A stretch of DNA of 64,000 nucleotides from Geodermatophilus siccatus. GTDB taxonomy: Bacteria; Actinomycetota; Actinomycetes; Mycobacteriales; Geodermatophilaceae. The stretch lies in contig NZ_FNHE01000018.1 of the NCBI RefSeq assembly GCF_900103785.1, positions 1-64,000 of the forward strand. The letters run 5' to 3'. Each line of letters opens with the position of its first letter. Positions within the stretch are counted from its first letter, which is position 1. Below, piece by piece: positions 42,265 to 50,162 of the stretch. The notes under the pieces were generated by a model that did not search any database, was not told the origin of the DNA, and saw only the letters and a list, made by a program, of their open reading frames with translations. Made by a program: the position numbers and the translations under genes.

Positions 42265-42433
42265 CCCATCGTCGAACCACCGCCCTGACGGGCACCGTCG
42301 TCCCCGGCCCACGCGCGGAGGTACCGCTGCGCAGTCGGGCAGTCACCCACGATACGGGCGCGGAGGGCTCCTCCCGGGTGGGACGCGCGGGATCGGCGGG
42401 CGGGACCCTGCGAGCCGTCGTAGCGTCCCCGAG

Positions 42434-43510
42434 GTGAGGTTGCCGTTCGTGCCGGGTCCGTCCGACGTGGTCTCCGCGGTGGAAGGACTCCGCGACGGCG
42501 TCACCGAGGCACTGGCGCTGGTCCCGCGGCTGGCGGCGGTCGTCGGGCGCGTGGAGTCGCTGCTCGACCGGGTCGAGGGTGTGGTGGACCGGGCGGACGC
42601 GGCGATCACCGCCGTGGAGGGCACGCGCCGACGGGCGGACGACGCCGTCGCCGCCGTGCAGGTGACCCGGCAGAGGGCCGACGACGAGATCGCCGCCGTG
42701 GACGGGACCCGGCGGAACGCCGACGACGCCGTCGCGGCGGTGGGGCACACCCAGCGCAAGGCCGACGAGGCGATCACCGCGGTCGGGGACACCCAGCGCA
42801 AGGCCGACGAGGCGATCACCGCAGTCGGGGACACCCAGCGCAAGGCCGACGAGGCCATCCTGGCGGTGAGCCGCACGGTCGCCCGCTCCGACGACGCGAT
42901 CACCGCGATCGGACGGACGATCTCCCGTTCGGACGACGCCGTCGCCGCCGTCGGCGAGACCGTCGCCCGCTCCGACGACACGATCACCGCCGTGGAGGCC
43001 ACGATCGGGCGGTCCGAGGGCGCCATCACCGCTGTGGAGGGCACCATCGCCCGCTCGGACGACGCGATCACCGCCGTCGGGCGGACCATCTCCCGTTCCG
43101 ACGAGGCGATCGCCGCGGCCGGCGGGACGATCTCGGCCGCGGACGGCGCGGTGGGACGGGCGGAGGGGCTGCTGGGCCGGGTCGACCCGATGGTCGACGT
43201 CTTCCAGGAGCCGCTGACCGCTCTCGCACCGGCGGTGCGCCGTCTGGCGGCGAGCATCGACCGGGACGAGGTCGAGGCGGTGGTCGCCTTCATCGACCGG
43301 CTGCCCCAGCTGATGACGCACCTCGACGAGGACATCCTGCCGGTGATCGGGTCCATGGGATCGGTCGGCGAGGACGTGCACGACCTGCTCGACACCATGC
43401 AGGACCTGCGGCACGTGGTGAAGGGCTTCCCCGGCTCCCGGCTGTTCCGCCGGCGGGGCGCCGAGGAGATCGCGGAGGACGAGGAGCGGGAGGCCGCCGA
43501 GGGAGGGTGA
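42434..43510 (+). CDS. Coiled-coil protein with fourteen 14-residue repeats
   Basis: 358 aa, unrecognised. Residues 53-248 are 14 tandem copies of a 14-residue unit, consensus R-[AS]-D-D-A-I-T-A-V-G-x-T-x-x, for example KADEAITAVGDTQR twice in a row. Two heptads per unit predicts a long amphipathic helix or coiled coil. The N-terminal 50 residues are also helical. The C-terminal 110 residues (LAASIDRDEVEAVVAFIDRL; DLLDTMQDLRHVVKGFPGSR) end in an acidic tail. No membrane helix. GTG 42434 is 7 nt after TAGCGT, so it is probably leaderless. Confidence 0.8.
   Translation: MRLPFVPGPSDVVSAVEGLRDGVTEALALVPRLAAVVGRVESLLDRVEGVVDRADAAITAVEGTRRRADDAVAAVQVTRQRADDEIAAVDGTRRNADDAVAAVGHTQRKADEAITAVGDTQRKADEAITAVGDTQRKADEAILAVSRTVARSDDAITAIGRTISRSDDAVAAVGETVARSDDTITAVEATIGRSEGAITAVEGTIARSDDAITAVGRTISRSDEAIAAAGGTISAADGAVGRAEGLLGRVDPMVDVFQEPLTALAPAVRRLAASIDRDEVEAVVAFIDRLPQLMTHLDEDILPVIGSMGSVGEDVHDLLDTMQDLRHVVKGFPGSRLFRRRGAEEIAEDEEREAAEGG
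42590..43177 (+). repeat. Fourteen 42-bp in-frame coding repeats
   Basis: DNA level of the 14-residue units above. Units 4 to 7 are nearly identical (cccagcgcaaggccgacga recurs three times at 42-bp spacing), pointing to recent expansion; the outer units have diverged. Confidence 0.85.
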
Positions 43511-43550
43511 CGGCCGGGGACCGGTGCACCCGGCCCCCGACCGCCGCGCG

Positions 43551-43982
43551 TCAGGTCTCGGTCGGGTAGCCGAGCGCGCGGACGACGTCCCCGATCCGCT
43601 CGTAGGTCTCGCCCTCGGGCAGCCGTCGCAGCTCGTCGACGACCGCGTCCGGGGCCCGGTGGTCCAGGGCCGCTTCGACGAGCGTGGGCCCGTCGCTCGG
43701 GAAGTCGGCCCGGTCCAGCCAGCGGGCCAGCTCGGCGCGGGCGACGACGGCGTCCTCGGTCATGCCCACCGGGACGCCGCCGACCAGGGTGCCCGCGGGG
43801 GTGCTGTCGATGTCGGGGTCGCCCTCCGCCTGCGGCTCCACCTCGCGCCACTCCTCGGCGCGGGTGGCGCGCTCGGCCTTGAGCATCCCCTGGATCTCGT
43901 GCTCGAGCTCCTCGTCAACCCGTGGGCTGTGCTTGGTGCTGCGGGCCGACGTCCCGGCGAACTGGTCTCCGGTCTCGCTCAC
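43551..43982 (-). CDS. DUF2795 protein
   Basis: 143 aa. The C-terminal 65 residues (ARAELARWLDRADFPSDGPT, LVEAALDHRAPDAVVDELRR, LPEGETYERIGDVVRALG) match DUF2795, a small helical domain of unknown function. The N-terminal half is hydrophilic and acidic. GTG 43982 follows GGAGGAGG by 6-8 nt. Next to another small stress-type gene (DUF2945). Confidence 0.85.
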   Translation of the reverse strand: MSETGDQFAGTSARSTKHSPRVDEELEHEIQGMLKAERATRAEEWREVEPQAEGDPDIDSTPAGTLVGGVPVGMTEDAVVARAELARWLDRADFPSDGPTLVEAALDHRAPDAVVDELRRLPEGETYERIGDVVRALGYPTET

Positions 43983-44022
43983 GGTCGTCCTCCTCCTGGT
44001 GCCTTCATCTGTGCCGCGCCGG

Positions 44023-44232
44023 TCACTTCTCGTGCAGGGCGCCGGGCTTGTGCACCGCGGTCTTGCCGGTCTTGTCGCTCTCGACCTCGTACTGCGGCTC
44101 GTCCTCGCTGGCCTTCACCTTCCGGCCGGCCGCCTTCGTCTCGGACGTGATCTCGCGCTTGACGGTGCCCTCGACCTCCTGGCCGTGGCTCTTCCAGGTG
44201 ACGTGGTCACCCTTCCCCAGGTCGTCCGACAC
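44023..44232 (-). CDS. DUF2945 (hypervirulence-associated TUDOR domain) protein
   Basis: 69 aa. Starts at GTG 44232 after GGAGG with 5 nt. LGKGDHVTWKSHGQEVEGTV followed by KASEDEPQYEVESDKTGKTA and HKPGALHEK matches the DUF2945/HVA family of small SH3-like proteins, often induced by stress. Function is unknown. Upstream (44233-44510) there is a pair of direct repeats, atcacccgt-n-cggg at 44296 and 44317, and no gene. Confidence 0.85.
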   Translation of the reverse strand: MSDDLGKGDHVTWKSHGQEVEGTVKREITSETKAAGRKVKASEDEPQYEVESDKTGKTAVHKPGALHEK

Positions 44233-44496
44233 GTGGTCCTCCCGGCTGCTCGGTGCGGTCCCCCCGCCACTGCCCGGCGCGGGCCCGGGACACACATCAC
44301 CCGTCCGGGAGGACCAATCACCCGTGCGGGCACTGACGCACGCGCGATCGTCACGTAGCGTTCTGCCCGACGGGGAGCGCCACGTCGTTCTCGCTGCTCA
44401 AAGCGGGGGGAACGAACACTCAGCGTGACGGCTCCGTCCTCGATCGCCGGCCCGGTCGACCCCATTCCCCCGGGGTCGGCCGGGTCGGCCCGCATC

Positions 44497-44502
44497 TACG
44501 CT
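44497..44502 (+). promoter_or_regulatory. Candidate -10 of the SIP gene
   Basis: TACGCT ending 8 nt before the GTG at 44511, consistent with a leaderless message. No iron box could be recognised. Confidence 0.4.
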
Positions 44503-44510
44503 CGGGTCCC

Positions 44511-45281
44511 GTGACCGTCCCAGACCCCACCCGGCCGGTCGACGTCCTCACCGTGACCTCGGTCCACGACGTCACCCCCTCGGTGCGCCGCATCCTGCTC
44601 TCGGGCACGCCCGCGGCGGCCGCGGCGGCCGGCCCCACGATCTCGCTGCTGGTCCCCCGGGTCGGCGACCCGGCGCCGCGCTGGCCGTCGGTGCAGCGGG
44701 ACGGGCGGATCGTCTGGCCCGAGGGCGCGCACGGGGTCAGCCTGCGCAGCTACACCGCCCGACGGCAGGACCCCGAGCGCGGCGAGGTGGAGATCGACTT
44801 CGTGCTGCACGGCGACGGCCCGGCGGCGGCGTGGGCCGGGGCCGCCGTCCCCGGGACGACGGTGGCCGTCGCGGGCGGTGGCCCGCTGGGCGACCGCCCG
44901 GCCCGGTGGCTGCTGCTGGCCGGCGACGAGACGGCGCTCCCGGCGATCACCCGCATCCTGGCGTCGGCGCCGCCCTCGACCCTCGGCGTCGCGCTGGTGG
45001 AGGTCGCCGACGCCGCCGAGGAGCAGCCGCTGCCGGCACCGGAGGGGGTGGAGGTCCGCTGGCTGCACCGCGACGGCACCCCGCCCGGTGAGGGGACGCT
45101 GCTGGCCGACGCCGTCGCGGCGCTGGAGCGGCCTGAGGGCGAGGACCTCTTCGCCTGGGTGGCCGCGGAGTCCGCGACGGTCCGGGCGGTGCGCGCCGAC
45201 CTCCGCGGCCGGTGGGGGCTGGGCCGGGCGCAGCACCACGCGATCGGCTACTGGCGGCGCGGACGGGCGATGGGCGGGTGA
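44511..45281 (+). CDS. Siderophore-interacting protein (SIP-type ferric reductase)
   Basis: 256 aa, FAD/NAD(P)H flavoprotein fold that reduces ferric siderophores. The flavin motif is SLRSYTARRQDPERGEVEID, followed by VLHGDGPAAAWAGAAVPG, WLLLAGDETALPAITRIL and a C-terminal FAWVAAESATVRAVRADLR with YWRRGRA. No siderophore uptake genes adjoin it. GTG at 44511. Confidence 0.92.
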   Translation: MTVPDPTRPVDVLTVTSVHDVTPSVRRILLSGTPAAAAAAGPTISLLVPRVGDPAPRWPSVQRDGRIVWPEGAHGVSLRSYTARRQDPERGEVEIDFVLHGDGPAAAWAGAAVPGTTVAVAGGGPLGDRPARWLLLAGDETALPAITRILASAPPSTLGVALVEVADAAEEQPLPAPEGVEVRWLHRDGTPPGEGTLLADAVAALERPEGEDLFAWVAAESATVRAVRADLRGRWGLGRAQHHAIGYWRRGRAMGG

Positions 45282-45380
45282 GCGCCGTCCAGACTCCTCA
45301 CAGGGAACGCCCAGGGCTGCTCCAGCAGCGGGCCGCACCCTCGTGACATGACCACCGCAACGCGTTCGACGGGAGGCGCT

Positions 45381-46103
45381 GTGAGCAGCACCGGCAGCGG
45401 CTCGGCACCGGAGGCCCGCCTCCTCGTGGTGGACGACGAACCCAACATCCGCGAACTGCTGTCGGCCAGCCTCCGCTACGCCGGCTTCGAGGTGGCCACG
45501 GCCGCGGACGGGCAGCAGGCGCTGGCGATGGCCGCGTCCTTCCGCCCCGACCTGCTGGTGCTCGACGTGATGATGCCCGGGCTGGACGGCTTCGGCGTCG
45601 TCCGCCGGCTGCGGGAGAGCGGCCGGCACACCCCCGTGCTGTTCCTCACCGCCCGCGACGCGGCGGAGGACAAGGTGTCCGGGCTGACCCTGGGCGGCGA
45701 CGACTACGTGACCAAGCCGTTCAGCCTCGACGAGGTGCTGGCGCGGATCCGGGCGGTGCTGCGCCGCAGCACCGGGCCGCAGCGTCCCACGGAGTCCCCG
45801 CGGCTGTCCTTCGCCGACATCGAGCTCGACGAGGAGTCGCACGAGGTCGTCAAGGCCGGTGAGGTGGTCAGCCTCTCGCCGACGGAGTTCAAGCTGCTGC
45901 GCTACCTGATGGCCAACGCCGGGCGCGTGCTGTCCAAGGCGCAGATCCTCGACCACGTGTGGAACTACGACTTCAACGGCGACGCCAACGTCGTCGAGTC
46001 CTACATCTCCTACCTGCGCCGCAAGGTCGACACCACCGAGCCGCGGCTGCTGCACACCATCCGCGGCGTGGGCTACACGCTGCGGCTCCCCCGCGGTTCG
46101 TGA
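45381..46103 (+). CDS. OmpR-family response regulator (PhoP-like)
   Basis: 240 aa from GTG 45381, chosen because GGGAGG lies 4 nt upstream; an ATG at 45348 without a ribosome site would add 11 residues. Receiver: LLVVDDEPNIRELL, phospho-acceptor in LVLDVMMPGLDG, and DDYVTKPFSLDEVLARI. Winged helix: EVVSLSPTEFKLLRYLMANA, VVESYISYLRRKVDT, IRGVGYTLRLPR. The sequence is close to mycobacterial PhoP and TcrX. Overlaps the kinase gene by 4 bases (GTGA). Confidence 0.9.
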   Translation: MSSTGSGSAPEARLLVVDDEPNIRELLSASLRYAGFEVATAADGQQALAMAASFRPDLLVLDVMMPGLDGFGVVRRLRESGRHTPVLFLTARDAAEDKVSGLTLGGDDYVTKPFSLDEVLARIRAVLRRSTGPQRPTESPRLSFADIELDEESHEVVKAGEVVSLSPTEFKLLRYLMANAGRVLSKAQILDHVWNYDFNGDANVVESYISYLRRKVDTTEPRLLHTIRGVGYTLRLPRGS

Positions 46104-47668
46104 CGAACCGGCCGCCCCTCGGGAGCGCGGCGCCCGCCCCGCGACCGGGACGGGCGCCGCGCTTCCCGTTGCGCATCACCCTCGTGGCGCTGCTCATGGG
46201 GCTGGTCGTCATCGCGCTGACGGCCACGGGCATCACCGCGACCTCCCTGCTCAAGCGCTACGTGGTCGATCAGCAGGACAAGCAGCTCGTGTCCACCCTC
46301 GCCCGGTACCAGGGTGAGCCGTGGTTCGAGGAGGCCTGCGAGGGAGACAACTCGTGGTCCCGGGGCGGCCGCCCGCAGTACAGCACCTTCTACGTCGCCT
46401 GCCTGTCCCCGAGCGGTCGGGTCGTCGACCTCGCCGTCCCGCTCGAGGCAGAGACAGGGGAGGTGACCTTCTCCAGGCGGAACGCCAGGTTGGTGCTGGC
46501 CGGTATCGGCCGCCCCGTCACCGTGCGGTCGGACGACGGGAGGCTGTGGCGGCTGATCAGCGAGGACGTGGGCGGCGGGAACACCGCGGTGGTGGCGAGC
46601 GACATCGAGGCCGACGACCAGGTCATCGGCCGCCTGGTGGTCATCGAGGTGTTGGTCGGGCTCGTCGTGCTGACCGTCCTCGGGGCCGCCGCCTACGTGC
46701 TGGTCCGCAACAGCCTGCGCCCGCTGACCGAGGTGGAGCGCACCGCCGCCGCGATCGCCGCCGGCGACCTCTCTCAGCGGGTACCGGCCGGGGACGACCG
46801 CACCGAGGTGGGCCGGCTGTCGACCGCGCTCAACGGCATGCTCAGCCGCATCGAGTACGGCTTCCGGGCGCAGCAGGCCTCCGAGGAGCAGGCCCGCGCC
46901 TCCGAGACCAGGATGCGCCGCTTCGTCGCCGACGCCAGCCACGAGCTGCGCACCCCGCTGACCTCGATCCGCGGCTTCGCCGAGCTCTACCGGCAAGGTG
47001 CGGCGCGCAGCCCGGAGGAGACCGCCCGGCTGATGCAGCGCATCGAGTCCGAGGGCGCCCGGATGGGCCTGCTGGTCGAGGACCTGCTGCAGCTGGCCCG
47101 CCTGGACCAGCAGCGCCCGCTCACCCTCACACCGGTCGACCTGGCCGAGGTCGCGGGCGACGCCGTCCACGACGCCCGCGCCGTCCAGCCCGACCGGCCG
47201 GTCACCCTGCACCTGGACGAGGCGCTCAGCGAGGTGCCCGTGGTCCTCGGCGACGAGGCCCGGCTGCGGCAGGTCGTCGGCAACCTGGTGACCAACGCCC
47301 TGGTGCACACGCCACCGACCGCACCGGTCACGGTCAGCGTCTCCGACGAGCCGGCGCCGACCGACGGGACGGCGGACGGCGACGACGGCGGCGTGGTCGT
47401 GCTGCGGGTGTCCGACCAGGGCCCGGGCATGGCGCCCGAGGACGCCGCGCGGGTGTTCGAGCGCTTCTACCGCGCCGACCCGTCCCGGGCCCGGACGGCG
47501 GGCGGCACCGGACTGGGGCTGGCCATCGTCAGCGCGCTGGTGCACGCGCACGGCGGCACGGTGCACCTGGACACCGCCCCCGGCCGGGGCGCGACGTTCA
47601 CCGTCCGGCTGCCCCGGTCCGGTCCGGGCCCGGCGGCCCCGCCGGTGCCGGACGGCCCGGCGGCCTGA
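46100..47668 (+). CDS. Sensor histidine kinase
   Basis: 522 aa. TM1 (ITLVALLMGLVVIALTATGI), an extracytoplasmic sensor of about 125 residues containing two Cys (EEACEGDN, FYVACLSPS), TM2 (VIEVLVGLVVLTVLGAAAYV) and HAMP (VRNSLRPLTEVERTAAAIAA). HisKA has DASHELRTPLTSIRGF; HATPase has NLVTNALVHTPP, VSDQGPGMAPED and GGTGLGLAIV. The paired Cys in the sensor might form a disulphide. Partner of the regulator just upstream. Confidence 0.93.
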   Translation: MTNRPPLGSAAPAPRPGRAPRFPLRITLVALLMGLVVIALTATGITATSLLKRYVVDQQDKQLVSTLARYQGEPWFEEACEGDNSWSRGGRPQYSTFYVACLSPSGRVVDLAVPLEAETGEVTFSRRNARLVLAGIGRPVTVRSDDGRLWRLISEDVGGGNTAVVASDIEADDQVIGRLVVIEVLVGLVVLTVLGAAAYVLVRNSLRPLTEVERTAAAIAAGDLSQRVPAGDDRTEVGRLSTALNGMLSRIEYGFRAQQASEEQARASETRMRRFVADASHELRTPLTSIRGFAELYRQGAARSPEETARLMQRIESEGARMGLLVEDLLQLARLDQQRPLTLTPVDLAEVAGDAVHDARAVQPDRPVTLHLDEALSEVPVVLGDEARLRQVVGNLVTNALVHTPPTAPVTVSVSDEPAPTDGTADGDDGGVVVLRVSDQGPGMAPEDAARVFERFYRADPSRARTAGGTGLGLAIVSALVHAHGGTVHLDTAPGRGATFTVRLPRSGPGPAAPPVPDGPAA

Positions 47669-47686
47669 GCCTCCGGGCGGTCCGGT

Positions 47687-47692
47687 TACCGT
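47687..47692 (+). promoter_or_regulatory. Candidate -10 of the thioesterase gene
   Basis: TACCGT, 6 nt before the GTG at 47699, predicting a leaderless transcript starting just after the kinase gene. Confidence 0.4.
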
Positions 47693-47698
47693 CCGCGG

Positions 47699-48412
47699 GT
47701 GACCTCCGACGCGGGCGGGCAGCCCTACGACGCCGACCTGATGGCCGCGGTGACCGAGCTCGGCACGGCCCTGCGGGAGCTGGTGGACGCCTCCGTGCTC
47801 ACCACCGTCCCGGCCGACCAGCTGAGGGCCGCGGCCGCCGACGCGCGGGCCGTCACCGCCCGCCTGGCCGCCGCGCAGCGGCCGGTGACGCAGCTGCCCG
47901 TGCTGGACGACCCGTTGGTCTTCCGCCGCGTCTACAACCCGGTGAGCGGGGTGGGCAGCGCCCTCGCGCCGCCGGTGCGGATCCGCCGGGTCGAGGGCGG
48001 CGTCGTCGGCGAGGCCCTGCTCGGCCCGGCCTACGAGGGTCCGCCCGGCTACGTGCACGGCGGCATGAGCAGCCTGCTCATGGACCAGCTGCTCGGGTCG
48101 GCGGCGATCGCCGCGGGGCTCTGGGGCATGACCGTCCGCCTGGAGGTGGACTACCGGCGGCCCGTGCCGCTCTCGACCCCCCTGACGATGCGGGCGCAGG
48201 TCACCGAGGCCGCCGGGCGCAAGTGCGCCGTCACCGGCACGATCGCGACCACGGCGGCGCCCGATCGGACGCTGGTCGAGGCCCGCGGCGTGTTCGTCAT
48301 GCCCCGCGAGGAGCTCCGCGCCGACTACTTCGGTGCGATCACCGACGCCTCCGGCCAGCACCGGCCACCGGGGCGCCCCACCGACGCCACGGCCCTGTCC
48401 GACCGCCCGTGA
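47699..48412 (+). CDS. PaaI-family hotdog-fold thioesterase
   Basis: 237 aa. An N-terminal helical segment (DADLMAAVTELGTALRELVD) precedes a hotdog domain: GPAYEGPPGYVHGGMSSLLM (HGG motif), VRLEVDYRRPVPLSTPLTMR, EARGVFVMPRE. Probably hydrolyses an acyl-CoA; substrate unknown. Its TGA overlaps the cysQ GTG. Confidence 0.88.
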   Translation: MTSDAGGQPYDADLMAAVTELGTALRELVDASVLTTVPADQLRAAAADARAVTARLAAAQRPVTQLPVLDDPLVFRRVYNPVSGVGSALAPPVRIRRVEGGVVGEALLGPAYEGPPGYVHGGMSSLLMDQLLGSAAIAAGLWGMTVRLEVDYRRPVPLSTPLTMRAQVTEAAGRKCAVTGTIATTAAPDRTLVEARGVFVMPREELRADYFGAITDASGQHRPPGRPTDATALSDRP

Positions 48413-49158
48413 GGGACGTCGAGGTCGCCGCCGCCGCGGCCCGGGCAGCCGCCGCCGTCCTCACCGGGCTGCGCGAGGAGGGCCGGCTCACCGGCCGGGC
48501 GCTCGGGGACGCCGGCGACGCCGCCGCGCAGGCCGCGATCGCCCGGGTGCTGGCCGAGCAGCGTCCGGACGACGCCGTGTTCAGCGAGGAGGCCGTCGAC
48601 GACCGCCGCCGGCTGACCGCCGACCGGGTGTGGATCGTCGACCCGCTCGACGGCACCCGCGAGTACGGCGAGGCGCCGCGGCCGGACTGGGCGGTGCACG
48701 TGGCGCTGTGGAGGGCCGGCGAGCTGCCGGCTGCCGCCGTGGCGCTGCCGGCGCTGGGCGAGGTGCTGGTGACCGACCCCGCGCCCGTGGTGCCCCCGCC
48801 GGGAGGCGGGCGGCCGCGGATCGCGGTCAGCCGCAGCCGCCCGCCCGCGGTGGCCGCCACCGCGGCGGCGGCCCTCGACGCCGAGCTGGTGCCGATGGGC
48901 TCGGCCGGGTGGAAGGTGACCGCCGTCGTCCGCGGCGAGGCCGACGCCTACGTGCACGCCGGTGGCATGTACCAGTGGGACTCGGCCGCACCGGTCGCCG
49001 TCGCCCGCGCCGCGGGGCTCACCGCCGTCCGGCTGGACGGCTCGGCCCTGGCCTACAACGGCCCGGACGCGTGGCTGCCGGACCTGCTGGTGTGCCGCCC
49101 GGAGCTGGCCGACCGGCTGCTGGCGGCGGTGCGACCGGGGTCACAGCCGCTCACGTAG
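48409..49158 (+). CDS. cysQ: 3'(2'),5'-bisphosphate nucleotidase CysQ
   Basis: 249 aa inositol monophosphatase-fold enzyme that dephosphorylates PAP/PAPS. Metal-binding motifs: FSEEAVDDRRR (Glu-Glu), WIVDPLDGTREYGE (DPLDGT) and AGGMYQWDSAAPVAVARAAG (WD). Lies directly upstream of cysDN, consistent with balancing sulfate activation. GTG overlaps the thioesterase stop. Confidence 0.9.
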   Translation: MRDVEVAAAAARAAAAVLTGLREEGRLTGRALGDAGDAAAQAAIARVLAEQRPDDAVFSEEAVDDRRRLTADRVWIVDPLDGTREYGEAPRPDWAVHVALWRAGELPAAAVALPALGEVLVTDPAPVVPPPGGGRPRIAVSRSRPPAVAATAAAALDAELVPMGSAGWKVTAVVRGEADAYVHAGGMYQWDSAAPVAVARAAGLTAVRLDGSALAYNGPDAWLPDLLVCRPELADRLLAAVRPGSQPLT

Positions 49159-49162
49159 GGCG

Positions 49163-49253
49163 ATGACGGAGACTGGTACCCGGGAATCTCCCCCGGACCG
49201 GTGCGGTTGCTGCTGGTTCCGGCCTTGTCCCCGACCTCCCGGAGCCCCAGCTC
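49163..49253 (+). promoter_or_regulatory. cysD leader with a cysteine-dense alternative frame
   Basis: From ATG 49163 one frame reads MTETGTRESPPDRCGCCWFR then PCPRPPG, with four Cys codons in ten, and runs on out of frame into cysD. In another frame, GTG 49201 encodes 18 residues whose TGA overlaps the cysD GTG. Either could be a leader ORF. Also cgggaatctcccccg at 49181, a near palindrome. GGAG lies 9 nt before cysD. Confidence 0.4.
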
Positions 49254-50162
49254 GTGACCACACCCGACTACCGGCTCTCCCAGCTGGAGACGCTGGAGGC
49301 CGAGTCCATCCACGTCATCCGCGAGGTGGCCGCGGAGCTCGAGCGCCCGGTGCTGCTCTTCTCCGGCGGCAAGGACTCCATCGTGATGCTGGAGCTGGCT
49401 CGCAAGGCGTTCGCGCCGGCCCGCATCCCGTTCCCGGTCATGCACGTCGACACCGGGCTGAACTTCCCCGACGTGCTCGAGTTCCGCGACAAGCGGGTCG
49501 CCGAGCTCGGCGTGCAGCTGATCGTCGCCTCCGTCCCGGACGCGATCGCGGCCGGCACGGTCAGGGAGGAGCCCAACGGCTCCCGCAACCGCATCCAGAC
49601 GCCGGTGCTGCTCGACGCGGTCGAGGAGCACGGCTTCACCGCGCTGTTCGGCGGCGCCCGCCGCGACGAGGACAAGGCGCGCGCCAAGGAGCGGGTGTTC
49701 TCCTTCCGCGACGAGTTCGGCCAGTGGGATCCGAAGAACCAGCGCCCCGAGCTGTGGGACCTCTACAACGGCCGCATCCACCTCGGTGAGTCGATCCGGG
49801 TCTTCCCGCTGTCGAACTGGACCGAGCTGGACATCTGGCAGTACATCGCCCGCGAGCAGATCGCCATCCCGCCGCTGTACCTCGCCCAGGAGCGGGAGGT
49901 CGTCGAGCGCCAGGGGATGCTGTACGCGGTCAACGAGTTCATCCGCCCCAGGGACGGCGAGCAGCCGTTCCGGGCCACGGTCCGGTACCGCACCGTCGGC
50001 GACGCGAACCTGACCGCCGCCGTCCGCTCGGAGGCCACCACGGTCGCCGACGTCATCGCCGAGATCGCGGTGACCCGGATGACCGAGCGGGGCGCCACCC
50101 GGGGCGACGACAAGGTCAGCGACGCCGCCATGGAGGACCGGAAGAAGGAGGGCTACTTCTGA
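49254..50162 (+). CDS. cysD: Sulfate adenylyltransferase small subunit CysD
   Basis: 302 aa PP-loop ATP pyrophosphatase that makes APS from ATP and sulfate with CysN. PP-loop LLFSGGKDSIVMLELA, then VMHVDTGLNFPDVLEFRDKR, FGGARRDEDKARAKER, VFPLSNWTELDIWQYIAREQ and the C-terminal DRKKEGYF. Its TGA shares one base with the cysN ATG. Confidence 0.97.
   Translation: MTTPDYRLSQLETLEAESIHVIREVAAELERPVLLFSGGKDSIVMLELARKAFAPARIPFPVMHVDTGLNFPDVLEFRDKRVAELGVQLIVASVPDAIAAGTVREEPNGSRNRIQTPVLLDAVEEHGFTALFGGARRDEDKARAKERVFSFRDEFGQWDPKNQRPELWDLYNGRIHLGESIRVFPLSNWTELDIWQYIAREQIAIPPLYLAQEREVVERQGMLYAVNEFIRPRDGEQPFRATVRYRTVGDANLTAAVRSEATTVADVIAEIAVTRMTERGATRGDDKVSDAAMEDRKKEGYF

Noticed and set aside
42590-43177. 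Regular 42-bp repeats that could suggest a CRISPR or minisatellite
   Set aside because: They are in frame in a continuous coding sequence with a protein-level 14-residue consensus, and there are no unique spacers.
44296-44330. Direct repeats atcacccgtccggg / atcacccgtgcggg as a sigma or regulator site
   Set aside because: Two copies 21 bp apart upstream of DUF2945 are suggestive, but they match no site I can name and could be chance in GC-rich DNA.
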